Program-made: the position numbers and the translations under genes
NCBI GenBank assembly: GCA_022763045.1
Contig: JALEGI010000018.1
Location: 1-58,917, forward strand
DNA from: Simkaniaceae bacterium
GTDB lineage: Bacteria > Chlamydiota > Chlamydiia > Chlamydiales > JACRBE01
Direction of reading: 5' to 3'
DNA length: 58,917 bases
The notes under the pieces: model-generated
What the model was told of the DNA's origin: nothing
What the model saw: only the letters and a program-made list of their open reading frames with translations
Databases searched by the model: none
Shown here: one piece after another, positions 42,841 through 52,600 of the stretch
Layout: every line of letters starts with the position of its first letter
Numbering within the stretch: position 1 is the stretch's first letter

Positions 42841-45275
42841 TTCTTCTGCTTGAATGCGATTTTATAAACCTCGTCATAGGTGCTCACAAAGTGCGCCTTC
42901 ACACCCTTTTTCAAGTAGGCGGGTAGCTCATCATAATCGCGCTTGTTCTCTTTCGGGAAGATGATCTGCTTCACACTAGAGCGGCGCGCGGCGATTAACT
43001 TCTCTTTTACCCCGCCGATCGCGAGCACTTTTCCCGTGAGCGTCAGCTCCCCTGTCATCGCAAGGTCTTGATTGACCGGTTCATCACGCAAGAGCGAGAT
43101 GAGTGAGGTTACCATTGTGATCCCTGCAGAAGGGCCATCTTTTGGAGTCGCCCCCTCCGGGATGTGAATGTGCACTTGCGACTTGTCAAAGAACTCAAGC
43201 TTCGGAGCAAAGCGTTTTGAGTGTGAATTGAGGTAGGTCCACGCAATTTGCGACGACTCTTTCATCACATCTCCCGCTTGACCAGTGAGCTTCATCTCCG
43301 TTTTTTCTGCAGGCGTTTTAACCGATTCGATGTAGAGCGTCGCGCCACCTAGAGAGGTCCAAGCAAGGCCCATTGTTACCCCAACAGGCGTCTTGTCGTA
43401 GTAGCGATCTGAGGTGAAGATCGATTGCCCAAGATACTTATTGAGGTTTTTCTCCGTCACCGTCACTTTTTTCGTCGCTTTTTTCGAAACGATCTCTTTG
43501 GCTACTTTGCGCATAATCTTTTTCAGATTGTTTTCAAGCGAGCGCACACCCGCTTCACGTGCATACTCGTTGCCAATGGCTCGAATCGCTGCATCGGTGA
43601 AGGCAATTTGCGTCCCCTTAAGGCCCATCTCATCGCGATTGCGCGGGATAAGATATTTTTTGGCGATCTGCACCTTCTCTTCCATTATGTAGCCAGAGAG
43701 GCGTAAAATATCCATCCGATCCTTGAGTGGACCAGGAATTGTGTCGAGCACGTTTGCAGTGACGATAAATAAAACATTTGAAAGGTCGCAGCGCACATCG
43801 AGATAGTGGTCGAGGAAGGTACCATTTTGCTCGGGGTCAAGCACCTCAAGAAGCGCTGAGGCCGGGTCGCCTTGATAGCTCGCGCCCATCTTATCGACCT
43901 CATCGAGCATGATCACAGGGTTCATTGTCTCGGCATTTTTGAGCGCCTGAATCAATTTACCCGGCATGGCGCCAACGTAGGTGCGCCTGTGTCCTTTAAT
44001 TTCAGCCTCATCGCGCATGCCACCAACAGAAAAACGGTAAAATTTGCGGTTGAGCGCGTGGGCGATGCTCTTTCCAATACTCGTTTTACCAACACCAGGA
44101 GGGCCGACGAGACAGATGATACTCCCCTTCACGCCACCTGAGAGCTTGCCAACACTGATAAACTCTAAAATGCGCTCCTTGATATCCTCTAGACCGTAGT
44201 GCTCGGCTTGCAAAATTTTATTTGCTGCACGCAGATCGTGGCGCTCTTTGCTAAACATGCCCCAAGGGACGATTGTAAGCCAGTCGAGGTAGTTGCGACA
44301 GACAGAGTACTCAGCAGACTGGACATCGAGAACATTGAGCTTTTCAAGCTCCTCATCAATCACCTTTTTCACCTCTTCGGGAACCTGGCGATTTTTCATG
44401 CGCTCTTCAAATTTCTCAGCGTCGCATTGTTTATCGTCTTTTTCCAAGCCAAGCTCTTTTTTAATTGTCTTGAGCTGCTCTTTGAGGAAAAACTCGCGCT
44501 GCGTCTTTGAAACAGAGGCCTCAATTTTCTGGTTGATCGAGCTTTGGAGCTTACTTAAATCAAGCTCTTTTTTGAGAAGCGAAAGCGCTTTTGAGATCCG
44601 CTCGGAAATCGGGAATGAAGCGAGTACATCTTGCAGCTCCTCTCGCGTTGCTGTTGTCAGAGCAACGGCAAAGTCGGCGAGCTTGCCCGGCTCTGTAAAG
44701 TCGGAGTGGCCCAGAAAGATTTGCAGCTCCTCTTTGAAAAGAGGGTTAAGCTTCAAAAGCTCTTTAATTGTTGTGATGATGCTGATCGAGTAGGCCTTGA
44801 CCATGCGCGATTGTTTCTCGCCCACGGGATCTTCATGGTAATTGACAGCAACCTTGAGGTTTTTCCCCCCACGTGCCTGTCGCTTAATCTGGATGCGCTT
44901 TTCCATGTTGAATACGACCTGCGCACCACCTGAATCGATGGGAATAATACGTAAAATGCGACCAACAACACCAACACGGTGAAGATCACTTACCTTTAAA
45001 CCATAAATATCAGCCTCTTCGCTTTTGGTAAGAAAAAGACCGATCATCTTGTGATCTGATTTAGCGACTTGCTTGAGCACATCATAATATGGACCAGGCT
45101 CAATGACCAGCGGAGCGGCCATCCCAGGAAAGAAGGGGCGGCGCGTCAGCGGTAGGACAAAAAGCGTGTCGGGAGCAGGCGCCGATGCCTCGCTCTCCTC
45201 TTCCTCACCCTTGCCCATATTGAGTAGTGAATCGATATCTGTTAAGTCTTCTGGAAACTGCTCTTCTTCGCTCAA
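42837..45275 (-). CDS. lon: ATP-dependent protease Lon
   Basis: Lon degrades misfolded and regulatory proteins. The 812-aa protein has the N-terminal LAN domain (about 38-245), the AAA+ module (CLVGPPGVGKTSIGKS, VIMLDEVDKMG) and the protease domain with Ser in GATPKDGPSAGITM and Lys in GKVLAIGGVKEKLIAARR. The start is TTG with a strong GAGGTG upstream. Chlamydial CT344 is about 819 aa. Downstream genes overlap in frame steps, so translation is coupled. Confidence 0.97.
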   Translation of the reverse strand: MSEEEQFPEDLTDIDSLLNMGKGEEEESEASAPAPDTLFVLPLTRRPFFPGMAAPLVIEPGPYYDVLKQVAKSDHKMIGLFLTKSEEADIYGLKVSDLHRVGVVGRILRIIPIDSGGAQVVFNMEKRIQIKRQARGGKNLKVAVNYHEDPVGEKQSRMVKAYSISIITTIKELLKLNPLFKEELQIFLGHSDFTEPGKLADFAVALTTATREELQDVLASFPISERISKALSLLKKELDLSKLQSSINQKIEASVSKTQREFFLKEQLKTIKKELGLEKDDKQCDAEKFEERMKNRQVPEEVKKVIDEELEKLNVLDVQSAEYSVCRNYLDWLTIVPWGMFSKERHDLRAANKILQAEHYGLEDIKERILEFISVGKLSGGVKGSIICLVGPPGVGKTSIGKSIAHALNRKFYRFSVGGMRDEAEIKGHRRTYVGAMPGKLIQALKNAETMNPVIMLDEVDKMGASYQGDPASALLEVLDPEQNGTFLDHYLDVRCDLSNVLFIVTANVLDTIPGPLKDRMDILRLSGYIMEEKVQIAKKYLIPRNRDEMGLKGTQIAFTDAAIRAIGNEYAREAGVRSLENNLKKIMRKVAKEIVSKKATKKVTVTEKNLNKYLGQSIFTSDRYYDKTPVGVTMGLAWTSLGGATLYIESVKTPAEKTEMKLTGQAGDVMKESSQIAWTYLNSHSKRFAPKLEFFDKSQVHIHIPEGATPKDGPSAGITMVTSLISLLRDEPVNQDLAMTGELTLTGKVLAIGGVKEKLIAARRSSVKQIIFPKENKRDYDELPAYLKKGVKAHFVSTYDEVYKIAFKQKK

Positions 45276-45334
45276 AAATCACCTCATCGTTTCGCAAATC
45301 GTATCACAAATACGCTCTGAATGCAACTTTACAA

Positions 45335-45398
45335 AATCTTAAATGTCTGTAAAGCCGCTTTACAAGCTAACTTTTTCTCTCTGTAAAGCCAAAAATTT
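45335..45398. repeat. Short repeat GTAAAGCC..., copy C
   Basis: The segment AATCTTAAATGTC (45335-45347) is shared with the flank of the palindrome at 36860. What follows (GTAAAGCCGCTTTACAAGCT, then AACTTTTTCTCTCTGTAAAG) is shared with 18779-18828. It lies in the 195-bp gap between divergent lon and tsaB. Confidence 0.8.
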
Positions 45399-45470
45399 AC
45401 GTCAAAAAATGCCTTGTTTTACGTATACAGAATCCTAGAAATATTCTCCAATTTATGCTAGACTCACTGC

Positions 45471-45959
45471 ATGATAATTTTAATTATTGACACTTCAGGC
45501 GAGAAAACAGTACTCGCGATTAGCACACCAGATGGAATCGAGGACTACAGCTTTGAAGGGCGAAGCTCACACCTATTGCTACCCCGCATTAAAGCTCTTG
45601 GCAACTTCGACGCCATCGCCATCGGCACGGGACCCGGCGCCTTCACCGGCACCCGCATTGGTGTTATGGTTGCCAAGTCCCTCTCCTATGCAATGAACCT
45701 GCCGCTCATTCCCTTCTGCTCCCTTGAGCTCTACGCTCCCCAAGAGCCAGGCCCCTTCACAATTGTCACCGACGCCAAGGCGGGTAAAACCTACACCCTA
45801 TCTGGTATCCGCGGTGAGAGCGTCGAGCACCACTTACCCGCAAAACTCGATGGCAAACGGGAGCTAAACGCCCCAATCGACCTGCACCAACTCGCCAAAA
45901 AGCTCAAAGTACGTCCCCACACAAAAGATGTCTCGATCACCTACCTGAGGACGCCCTAG
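45471..45959 (+). CDS. tsaB: tRNA t6A-modification factor TsaB, short
   Basis: TsaB partners TsaD and TsaE to make threonylcarbamoyladenosine in tRNA. The N-terminal ASKHA fold is clear: IIDTSGEKTVLAIS (near residue 5) and AIGTGPGAFTGTRIG (near 47) with the following helix VMVAKSLSYAM. At 162 aa it is shorter than the usual 220-230, lacking much of the C-terminal lobe. It corresponds to CT343. It ends 2 bp before the TraB-like gene. Confidence 0.85.
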   Translation: MIILIIDTSGEKTVLAISTPDGIEDYSFEGRSSHLLLPRIKALGNFDAIAIGTGPGAFTGTRIGVMVAKSLSYAMNLPLIPFCSLELYAPQEPGPFTIVTDAKAGKTYTLSGIRGESVEHHLPAKLDGKRELNAPIDLHQLAKKLKVRPHTKDVSITYLRTP

Positions 45960-45961
45960 TT

Positions 45962-46732
45962 ATGATTAAACTTTTAACAAATTACGACGTTGCAGGTCTA
46001 CAAGCACTGAAAGCAGAGTACTTATCTGCAGATGACAGAAAACGCGCTGAGATGACCTCCAGTGCCGAGCACCTATTTGAAACCATTGGAAAAAACCTGA
46101 GAACTCGCCCCTATACTCCCCTTCTCTACCGCGTGAGTAAAGGTGAGACAACTGCCTATGTGTTTGGAATCTCTCATTTTGACCTAGCAACATGCAACAT
46201 CACCCCAATTTTTGACGTTGCTAAGGGATCTAGTAAAATATTCGTTGAAAGAATGCCAGAGCCACATGAAACGCTAGGCGAGTACTTTCTCAATATAGAA
46301 AGGCAACTACGCAACACTCACGTCCCGATTGAAGAGCTCGATACACCAGAGCTTCTCGAAGGAATACGAAAAAAATATGCCGAGAGACCCGCTGAAGATG
46401 ATAGCATCCCTGCCGTATTTGGACTCTCGCAAATGATTTGGGACATCTATGTGGCCCACATTGGCCATCAATCTCTCTTTGAAAAAGGTCGAGAGATCAC
46501 CCCCTCTCGAGAAGAGCTCTATGATCGAGAAGCTGTCTGGGCAGATAGACTCTTAGCTGAGCTCGATGGCTCAAATAAAACATTTACTGTTGCAGTAGGT
46601 GGAACGCATTTGGTAGGAGATGGGATCATCGCTCAGCTGGCCGAAAAGGGGTGCATTATCGAGAGAATCAACTCTAGAAGCCTCGAGCCCTACGGAGAGG
46701 CTGACCTCCCAGTTGATTCCCTCTTGAAATAA
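45962..46732 (+). CDS. TraB/GumN-family protein
   Basis: This 256-aa protein has the family's opening (TPLLYRVSKGETTAYVFGIS then HF at about 45-66), a conserved Glu in KIFVERMPEP, and the late VAVGGTHLVGDGII followed by LAEKGCIIERIN. Members are proposed to be metalloproteases with a Tiki-like fold. There is no visible signal peptide or lipobox, so it is probably cytoplasmic here. It separates tsaB from rpsU, which are neighbours (CT343, CT342) in Chlamydia. It is slightly more AT-rich than they are. Confidence 0.75.
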   Translation: MIKLLTNYDVAGLQALKAEYLSADDRKRAEMTSSAEHLFETIGKNLRTRPYTPLLYRVSKGETTAYVFGISHFDLATCNITPIFDVAKGSSKIFVERMPEPHETLGEYFLNIERQLRNTHVPIEELDTPELLEGIRKKYAERPAEDDSIPAVFGLSQMIWDIYVAHIGHQSLFEKGREITPSREELYDREAVWADRLLAELDGSNKTFTVAVGGTHLVGDGIIAQLAEKGCIIERINSRSLEPYGEADLPVDSLLK

Positions 46733-46790
46733 ATCCTAGAGCCTCTTAGAATATGTGCAGAAAACGTAACTCTTTACCAACAAGGAATAA

Positions 46791-46976
46791 ATGACTAACG
46801 TCAAAGTCCGCCAAGGCGACTCTATTGATAAAGCCCTCAGAGCTCTCAAGAAAAAACTTGATAAAGAGGGTATTATGAAAGCTGCAAAAGCACACCGCTT
46901 CTACGACAAACCCTCTGTGAAAAAGCGTGCAAAATCTAAAGCAGCCCTAAAATACAAAATTAAAAAGACTCGATGA
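46791..46976 (+). CDS. rpsU: 30S ribosomal protein S21
   Basis: This 61-aa basic protein begins [21 protein letters not shown] and has the typical [15 protein letters not shown] stretch. AAGGA lies 5 bp before the ATG. Its stop overlaps the dnaJ start (ATGA), as expected for the chlamydial rpsU-dnaJ pair. Confidence 0.96.
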   Translation: MTNVKVRQGDSIDKALRALKKKLDKEGIMKAAKAHRFYDKPSVKKRAKSKAALKYKIKKTR

Positions 46977-48124
46977 GCGACTACTACGCCACCCTAGGGG
47001 TTGAAAAAACTGCAACCCAAGACGAAATCAAAAAAGCTTACCGCAAGAAGGCTCTAAAGTTTCACCCAGATAAAAATCCAGGTGACGCTGCAGCTGAGGC
47101 CCACTTCAAAGAGGTTTCAGAGGCCTACGACATTCTCGGCGACGAGAAAAAGCGCCAGATGTACGATCAGTACGGCGCCGATGCCGTGCGCGGTGGCATG
47201 GGTGGTGGACCAGGAGCACACGGCTTTGCCTCAATGGATGAGGCGCTGCGCACCTTCATGAACGCCTTCGGTGGCGGCGGTGGCGGTGGCGGCGAGTCGA
47301 TCTTCGACAGCTTCTTCGGTGGCGGCGGCGGAGGTGGCGGCACCTACGCGACGCAGGGCACCAGCAAGAAGATGAATCTCACAATCAGCTTTGACGAGGC
47401 GGCCAAGGGCGTTACCAAAGAGGTCAACGTCACTCGCTACACGCAGTGTACCAAGTGCAGCGGCTCAGGTGCTGAGAGCCCCAAAGACATCTCCAACTGC
47501 GGCACATGCGGCGGCAGCGGGCAGGTGCACCACTCTCGTGGCTTTTTCTCGATGACAAGCGCATGCCCCAACTGCCACGGCGCAGGTAAAATCGTCACAA
47601 AACCGTGCGGCGAGTGCCAAGGCTCAGGCCGCAAAAAACTCAAAGAGCGCGTCAAGCTCCCCATCCCGGCAGGGGTGGACGACGGCATGCGCCTCAAAAT
47701 GTCTGGCCTCGGCGACGACGGTGAAAACGGTGGCCCTCCCGGCGATCTCTACGTCTTTATCTCCGTCAAAGAGCACGACATCTTCATGCGCGACGGCGAC
47801 GACGTCGTGATCACACTGCCCCTCTCGTTTGCAGACGCTGCCCTCGGCGTGAAAAAAGAGATCCCAACTCCCCTATCGGGCACCTACCGCATCACGATTC
47901 CCGAAGGGACCCAGTCGGGCAAAATCCTCCGCGTCAAAGGACAGGGCATGCCCAATGTCCATGGCCACGGCAAAGGCGACCTTCTCGTCCAAGTCAAGGT
48001 GGAGACCCCGGTCAACCTCAACGCCAAGCAGAAGCAAATCCTCACCGATTTTGCTGAAACGGAAGAGCCAAAGAACTCGCCGAACAAAAAGAGCTTCTTT
48101 GAAAAGATCAAATCTTTCTTCTAA
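46973..48124 (+). CDS. dnaJ: Chaperone DnaJ
   Basis: DnaJ stimulates DnaK. The J domain (1-70) has HPDKNPG. A Gly/Phe region rich in GGGGGG follows. Four CxxCxGxG zinc repeats ([32 protein letters not shown]) run from about residue 160. A C-terminal peptide-binding domain follows. The 383-aa length is normal. The Gly-rich region has GGT/GGC codon runs (about 47265-47345), a local low-complexity DNA stretch. Confidence 0.97.
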   Translation: MSDYYATLGVEKTATQDEIKKAYRKKALKFHPDKNPGDAAAEAHFKEVSEAYDILGDEKKRQMYDQYGADAVRGGMGGGPGAHGFASMDEALRTFMNAFGGGGGGGGESIFDSFFGGGGGGGGTYATQGTSKKMNLTISFDEAAKGVTKEVNVTRYTQCTKCSGSGAESPKDISNCGTCGGSGQVHHSRGFFSMTSACPNCHGAGKIVTKPCGECQGSGRKKLKERVKLPIPAGVDDGMRLKMSGLGDDGENGGPPGDLYVFISVKEHDIFMRDGDDVVITLPLSFADAALGVKKEIPTPLSGTYRITIPEGTQSGKILRVKGQGMPNVHGHGKGDLLVQVKVETPVNLNAKQKQILTDFAETEEPKNSPNKKSFFEKIKSFF

Positions 48125-48274
48125 CAAAGCCGGTTGATTTACCCGCATCGTTACCGTTTGTACTTGACCTAGCCTCTTCGAGATCCTATGCGCCCAATCA
48201 CTTATAAATCGCGCCTAGTATTTAAATAAACAAACGCTTCTGTTATTATTTCTCCATTATTATTCAGGAGAAAC

Positions 48275-48832
48275 ATGAAAAAACTATTACTAGCGATAAT
48301 TGCAGTCGGATTTCTACAAGCAGAGAACTACTCTTATACAAAAATTGGCTCATCTGTCGCCTACCAAAATATTGGCTTTGGCTATCGCATGAAAAATGAA
48401 GAGGCTCTGACGGGAAAAGATTTCTCTTTCAATTCCAACGTAAATCTTCCTATTTTGACCCAGGGCCATATCTTAGCTGCCCCCTCAATAAAATACACGA
48501 CTCTTAAATACTCGCCTCCTAGCCATTCTTCGAGATACTTTGGAGTCGGCTTTGAGCTTCTCCTTCCTGTCTCGTATGGCTACGGATGGACTGTAGCCCC
48601 TGTTCCCCTCCCAAATATTGAGCTCGTATGGGGAACTGAGAGAAACCATCTGCGTTTTTCACAGTTTGGAGTGAATGTCCTTCCAGTAGCCATGGTACTT
48701 GGTGGGGCAACGGCAGTATTTTATGGTTCAGAAGAGCGAACCCGTGCAAGAAAATTGAGTCAGTCAGATATTGGTTTTCTCACAGCTGCAGCTGCCTCAA
48801 CTGCGCTTTTTTCCTACTCGGTTGGCTTCTAA
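48275..48832 (+). CDS. Unrecognised exported protein, chlamydial type
   Basis: A signal peptide (MKKLLLAIIAVGFLQAEN, cleavage after the Gln-Ala) precedes ~165 residues rich in Tyr, Phe, Ser and Gly with alternating hydrophobic strands (for example HSSRYFGVGFELLLPVSYGY), as in small outer-membrane or periplasmic beta proteins. Two hydrophobic stretches near the end (PVAMVLGGATAVFYG, FLTAAAASTALFSYSVGF) may be strands or helices. CAGGAGA lies 5 bp before the ATG. I recognise no named family. Confidence 0.6.
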   Translation: MKKLLLAIIAVGFLQAENYSYTKIGSSVAYQNIGFGYRMKNEEALTGKDFSFNSNVNLPILTQGHILAAPSIKYTTLKYSPPSHSSRYFGVGFELLLPVSYGYGWTVAPVPLPNIELVWGTERNHLRFSQFGVNVLPVAMVLGGATAVFYGSEERTRARKLSQSDIGFLTAAAASTALFSYSVGF

Positions 48833-48857
48833 TTCCAGTTTGTTGTAAAAGCAAGCT

Positions 48858-49646
48858 ATGATAGAAGGCGCCCTTATACTCTGGTTTGTGTTAACAATTT
48901 TGTCGACGGCATATGTGCTCTACGATCAGCTGACTAATACGCCCTCAATGCGGATTATGACGCTCGCTTGGGTACTTGTTCTTCTGTACACTGGGCCAGT
49001 GGGTCTGTTCTTTTACTTCACCTCGTGCCGCCAACCCATGCCGGGCACGCACGATGAGTTTATCAAGCCCCACTGGAAGCAGGCGCTGGGCTCAGAAATT
49101 CACTGCGTGGCGGGTGATGCGACTGCAATCATTTTGAGCGCGCTTGTCCTATCCTTCTATGAGCTGCCCAATGGCCTTGAGTCGGTAATTGAATACGTTG
49201 TTGCCTATCTGTTTGGCCTGCTAATTTTCCAGGCGCTTTTCATGCGAGGTATGTTCGGCTCGTATGCGGAGGCGGTGGTGAAGTCGGTTTTTGCTGAGAC
49301 GGTTTCAATGAACTTTGTGATGGCGGGAATGCTGCCAACGATCATGGTAATCAAGCATGCGGCTCCAGCGGCTAGCGATCCGGGTGGGCTGCTTTTCTGG
49401 GGGACGATGAGCGTGGCAACGCTAGTTGGCTCGCTCCTTGCCTATCCGATCAACTCGTGGATGGTGGCAAGGGGTATCAAGCATGGGATGATGAGCATGT
49501 CAGGTGAGATGCATCACCACCATCAGCATGCAGAGCGGCTCTCGTTGGGCAAGCAGTGGACGATTGTGATTGCAACGTTTCTCTTTCTCTTTGCAATCAC
49601 TTGGATCACCAGTCTTTTCATTCCAATTGTGTTTTTCTCGACGTGA
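48858..49646 (+). CDS. DUF4396-type membrane protein
   Basis: This 262-aa protein has about six transmembrane helices. The sequence SEIHCVAGDATAIIL corresponds to the conserved HCxxGD motif of DUF4396 proteins, and a His/Met-rich loop (GMMSMSGEMHHHHQHAERL) may bind metal. The function of the family is unknown. It ends 1 bp before the stop of the giant minus-strand gene, so the two are convergent. Confidence 0.75.
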   Translation: MIEGALILWFVLTILSTAYVLYDQLTNTPSMRIMTLAWVLVLLYTGPVGLFFYFTSCRQPMPGTHDEFIKPHWKQALGSEIHCVAGDATAIILSALVLSFYELPNGLESVIEYVVAYLFGLLIFQALFMRGMFGSYAEAVVKSVFAETVSMNFVMAGMLPTIMVIKHAAPAASDPGGLLFWGTMSVATLVGSLLAYPINSWMVARGIKHGMMSMSGEMHHHHQHAERLSLGKQWTIVIATFLFLFAITWITSLFIPIVFFST

Positions 49647-49647
49647 C

Positions 49648-52600
49648 TTAGGCGGGGGTGATGAGGCGGGTGAGCTCATGACGCTTTTTGCTGTCTCGAA
49701 GCTCTTTCATGTAGCGCATCCACTGGCATTGGGAGGTGGAGAGGGCTGCAAGCTGCATCAGCTCATCAAAATCTTTTTGTGGGATGAGTTGATTGAGCCA
49801 ATCGCTGAGTACGGGTAATTTGCGGATGGCGAGGTCGATCTTGCCCGCAAGTAGGTTTGTGGTGCCGATGAGCATCTCTACGTCTTTGGGCTTCTCTATG
49901 ACCGATTTGCCCCAAATAATATTGCCTGCACTTGAGACGACCCAGACATTCTCTTGCGTTTTTGCGGCCTCTTTGTAGTACTGCATCTCAAACTGGGAGA
50001 GGCAGAGCAATTTGTAGCCGGCACTACCCTTGACTAGCAATAGGTTTTCAAATGCGCGCGCGCGCCGCGAGAGGATGGCTCGGTCTAGATCAAGATAATC
50101 ATAAGTCATGTAGATTGGGACCCCGTTGAAAAAGCGGCCGTAGTCACCTGCCTTGTATATTGCACGATCCGAGAGATGTGTGGAGAGATCGATATATCCC
50201 TCAGGAGGCTTATTGGTTTTTAAGGCGTCAATGACGCGATCGACATCGAGAAGTGGCTCCGCATAGCTATCTTTTGTATCATTTTTATAGACGTTGAAAA
50301 GGTCTTGCACCTCTTTTGAAACATGAAGGCGCTGCTCGACTTCGAGTTTCATCTCAACGTGCTCTGCAATTTGCAGCTGATGGCCAACAGGAGCCGAGCC
50401 AACGGCGCCGGGTCGAACAAAAGCTGTTTTGACAAGCCGGCCCTCTTCGATAAGTTTTGCGATATTTGTCTCTAACTGTGCAAAACTTTCTAAAATGGGC
50501 TCAATTAGTTCCTCTGGCAAATCAAGAGGGGTGAGCTCGTCTCGTTTTGTTCTAATAAGCTCTGAAAGGTAGGTCAAATTGTCCTTTTCGATGAGCGAGG
50601 GGCCGTGCAAAGCATAGTGGTCGGTAGAATTTTCCGTATAGATGTAGGATTTGAGATCTTTGAGAAGCTTTTGCATTTCCTCTGTTTCTTCAAAGCCTAT
50701 CTCAAACTGGAAACGGGTAAAGACTGCAGAGACGATCCCGCGAATGTGCTCTTGCGCCGCCTCTTGCGCCTTATCGGCTGCCTGTTCTGCCTGATAAATG
50801 CGCGCCTTGAGAAGAGTTTTATGCGTAGCAAGGGGGTCATCTTCAACTCCAAGGGTCTGCGCAAATTTACGAGGAAGAAGGGTTGTAACGGTCTGATTTT
50901 CCAGAAAATAGCGGTGGCGCTGGGTCGTTTGATCGATACGCTCAGCAGTCAACTGGCGATCGAGGAGCATCGCCATCTCACTACCTTGCGGGATGGGGCA
51001 ATCAGTTCCATAGTAGTGCGCAGCATCAATGAAGTTAAACACGTGCTCAGGCTCAACTCCATGACGCTTGTACACCTCTTTAGTGGGCGCGGCAATGTGG
51101 ACGGGATCTGCATCGGGGGCAAAAAGTAGTGCTGGCTGATGATTATCTGCGTAAAAGAAGATCACAGCGGGACGATTTTCCTCGATCAGAGCTTCGGAGA
51201 GCTCACGGGCGACCTCGAGGTTATCTTTACAGATGCGAAAGACTCCTCCAGGGTCTGCAAGAGTGCGCAAACGCTCTTTTTCTACCGGGGTGCGCTCTTT
51301 TAATAGGTTTGCAATCACCCGCCCCGGCTTGAGCTCATCGATCACGTGTACCTGCCCCTGATGAACATAGCGATAGGCAATACGTCCTGAATCGCGGTTG
51401 AGCTGCGCCGGCTCGCCTTTTGTCAGAATTGATTGATGCAGAGAGTAGAAAACGGCCTTAAGCGTACCCGACAAGATGCGGCTATTTCCCAGGAGCTCGA
51501 CTAAAAAAATGCTCGAGGCGCTCATGTGGTGGCTGTAGATCCGAATTTGATCCATAGCAAATTTTGATGCGGCTGTTACTCGGCATGAGGGATTTGTATT
51601 GATCGCCTCAACTGCACTAGCGCGATCGGCTCCACTTTCACAAGCCGAGAGCGTCATTCCACCGGTAATCTGCGTAAAAAAAGCGCCTGCTTGGGTATTA
51701 TTGTAGTCGAGCACTCCACCCGAATGCTCACAGGCAAGTTGCGACTCCTCTTGCAGATGGGAAAGTAAAATATCTCCCATGTCAAGGGAGATGCCCTCAT
51801 GTGCTGCTGAAAAGAGGTAGTAGAGGTAGAGCTCAAAGCCGTAGCCAAACTTGGTTGTTGCGGGGGTATTTGCGGAGAGATAGGGGACAATTTCGGGACC
51901 CTTTAAGCCGTAAGAGATGCGATGGGTTTGTTTCAGCGTTGCATACAAAAGCTCTTGGATAAAGTGCGAGGCAAACGAAATCAAATCCCTTGTGGCCGGC
52001 TCAACTAAAGCCAGCTCGCGATCAAAATTTCCCTTTTTTAAAAGATAGTCTGAAATCCAATCATGATTTGGTAAAGCGCCACTCTCAATGAGATGTCTAA
52101 CGACTACGGGGGCAATTTCTGCATGATACATGCCCTCTGAAAGGTGCGCTTGCTCATTTGTTTGCAGTCCAACAATCCCCGCCATTTTTTCATCTGTCAA
52201 AAGAAAATTCACTGCTCGATGCATCAACTCTGCCGGTGGTGCATCAAGAAAACCGGCGGAGCCTACAGGAAAATTCACGCGAGAGAAGATATCGAGTAAA
52301 ATCGAGCCCTCATCGCCTACTGGATTTGTGTTGCAAATCGTCGATAAGATGTCCTTTAGTAGCTCCATTTTGTTTGTGAGCGTTTCATCTACTCTCTTAA
52401 GTGAGGCAATCTTTTGCGCCGTTGCAGTGAGCTCCAAAGCGAGAGTTTGAATCGTTTCCCTCTTTAAGATCAACTCATGAGGAGTGTCATATTCATCATT
52501 TCCAAGTGCAGCGTTTGCGAGCATTCTCTCAACTTTTTTCAGCTCATCATAAGTCATTTCATCGCGATCTAAATCAAATGTAACATGCTTAATGTGGGGA

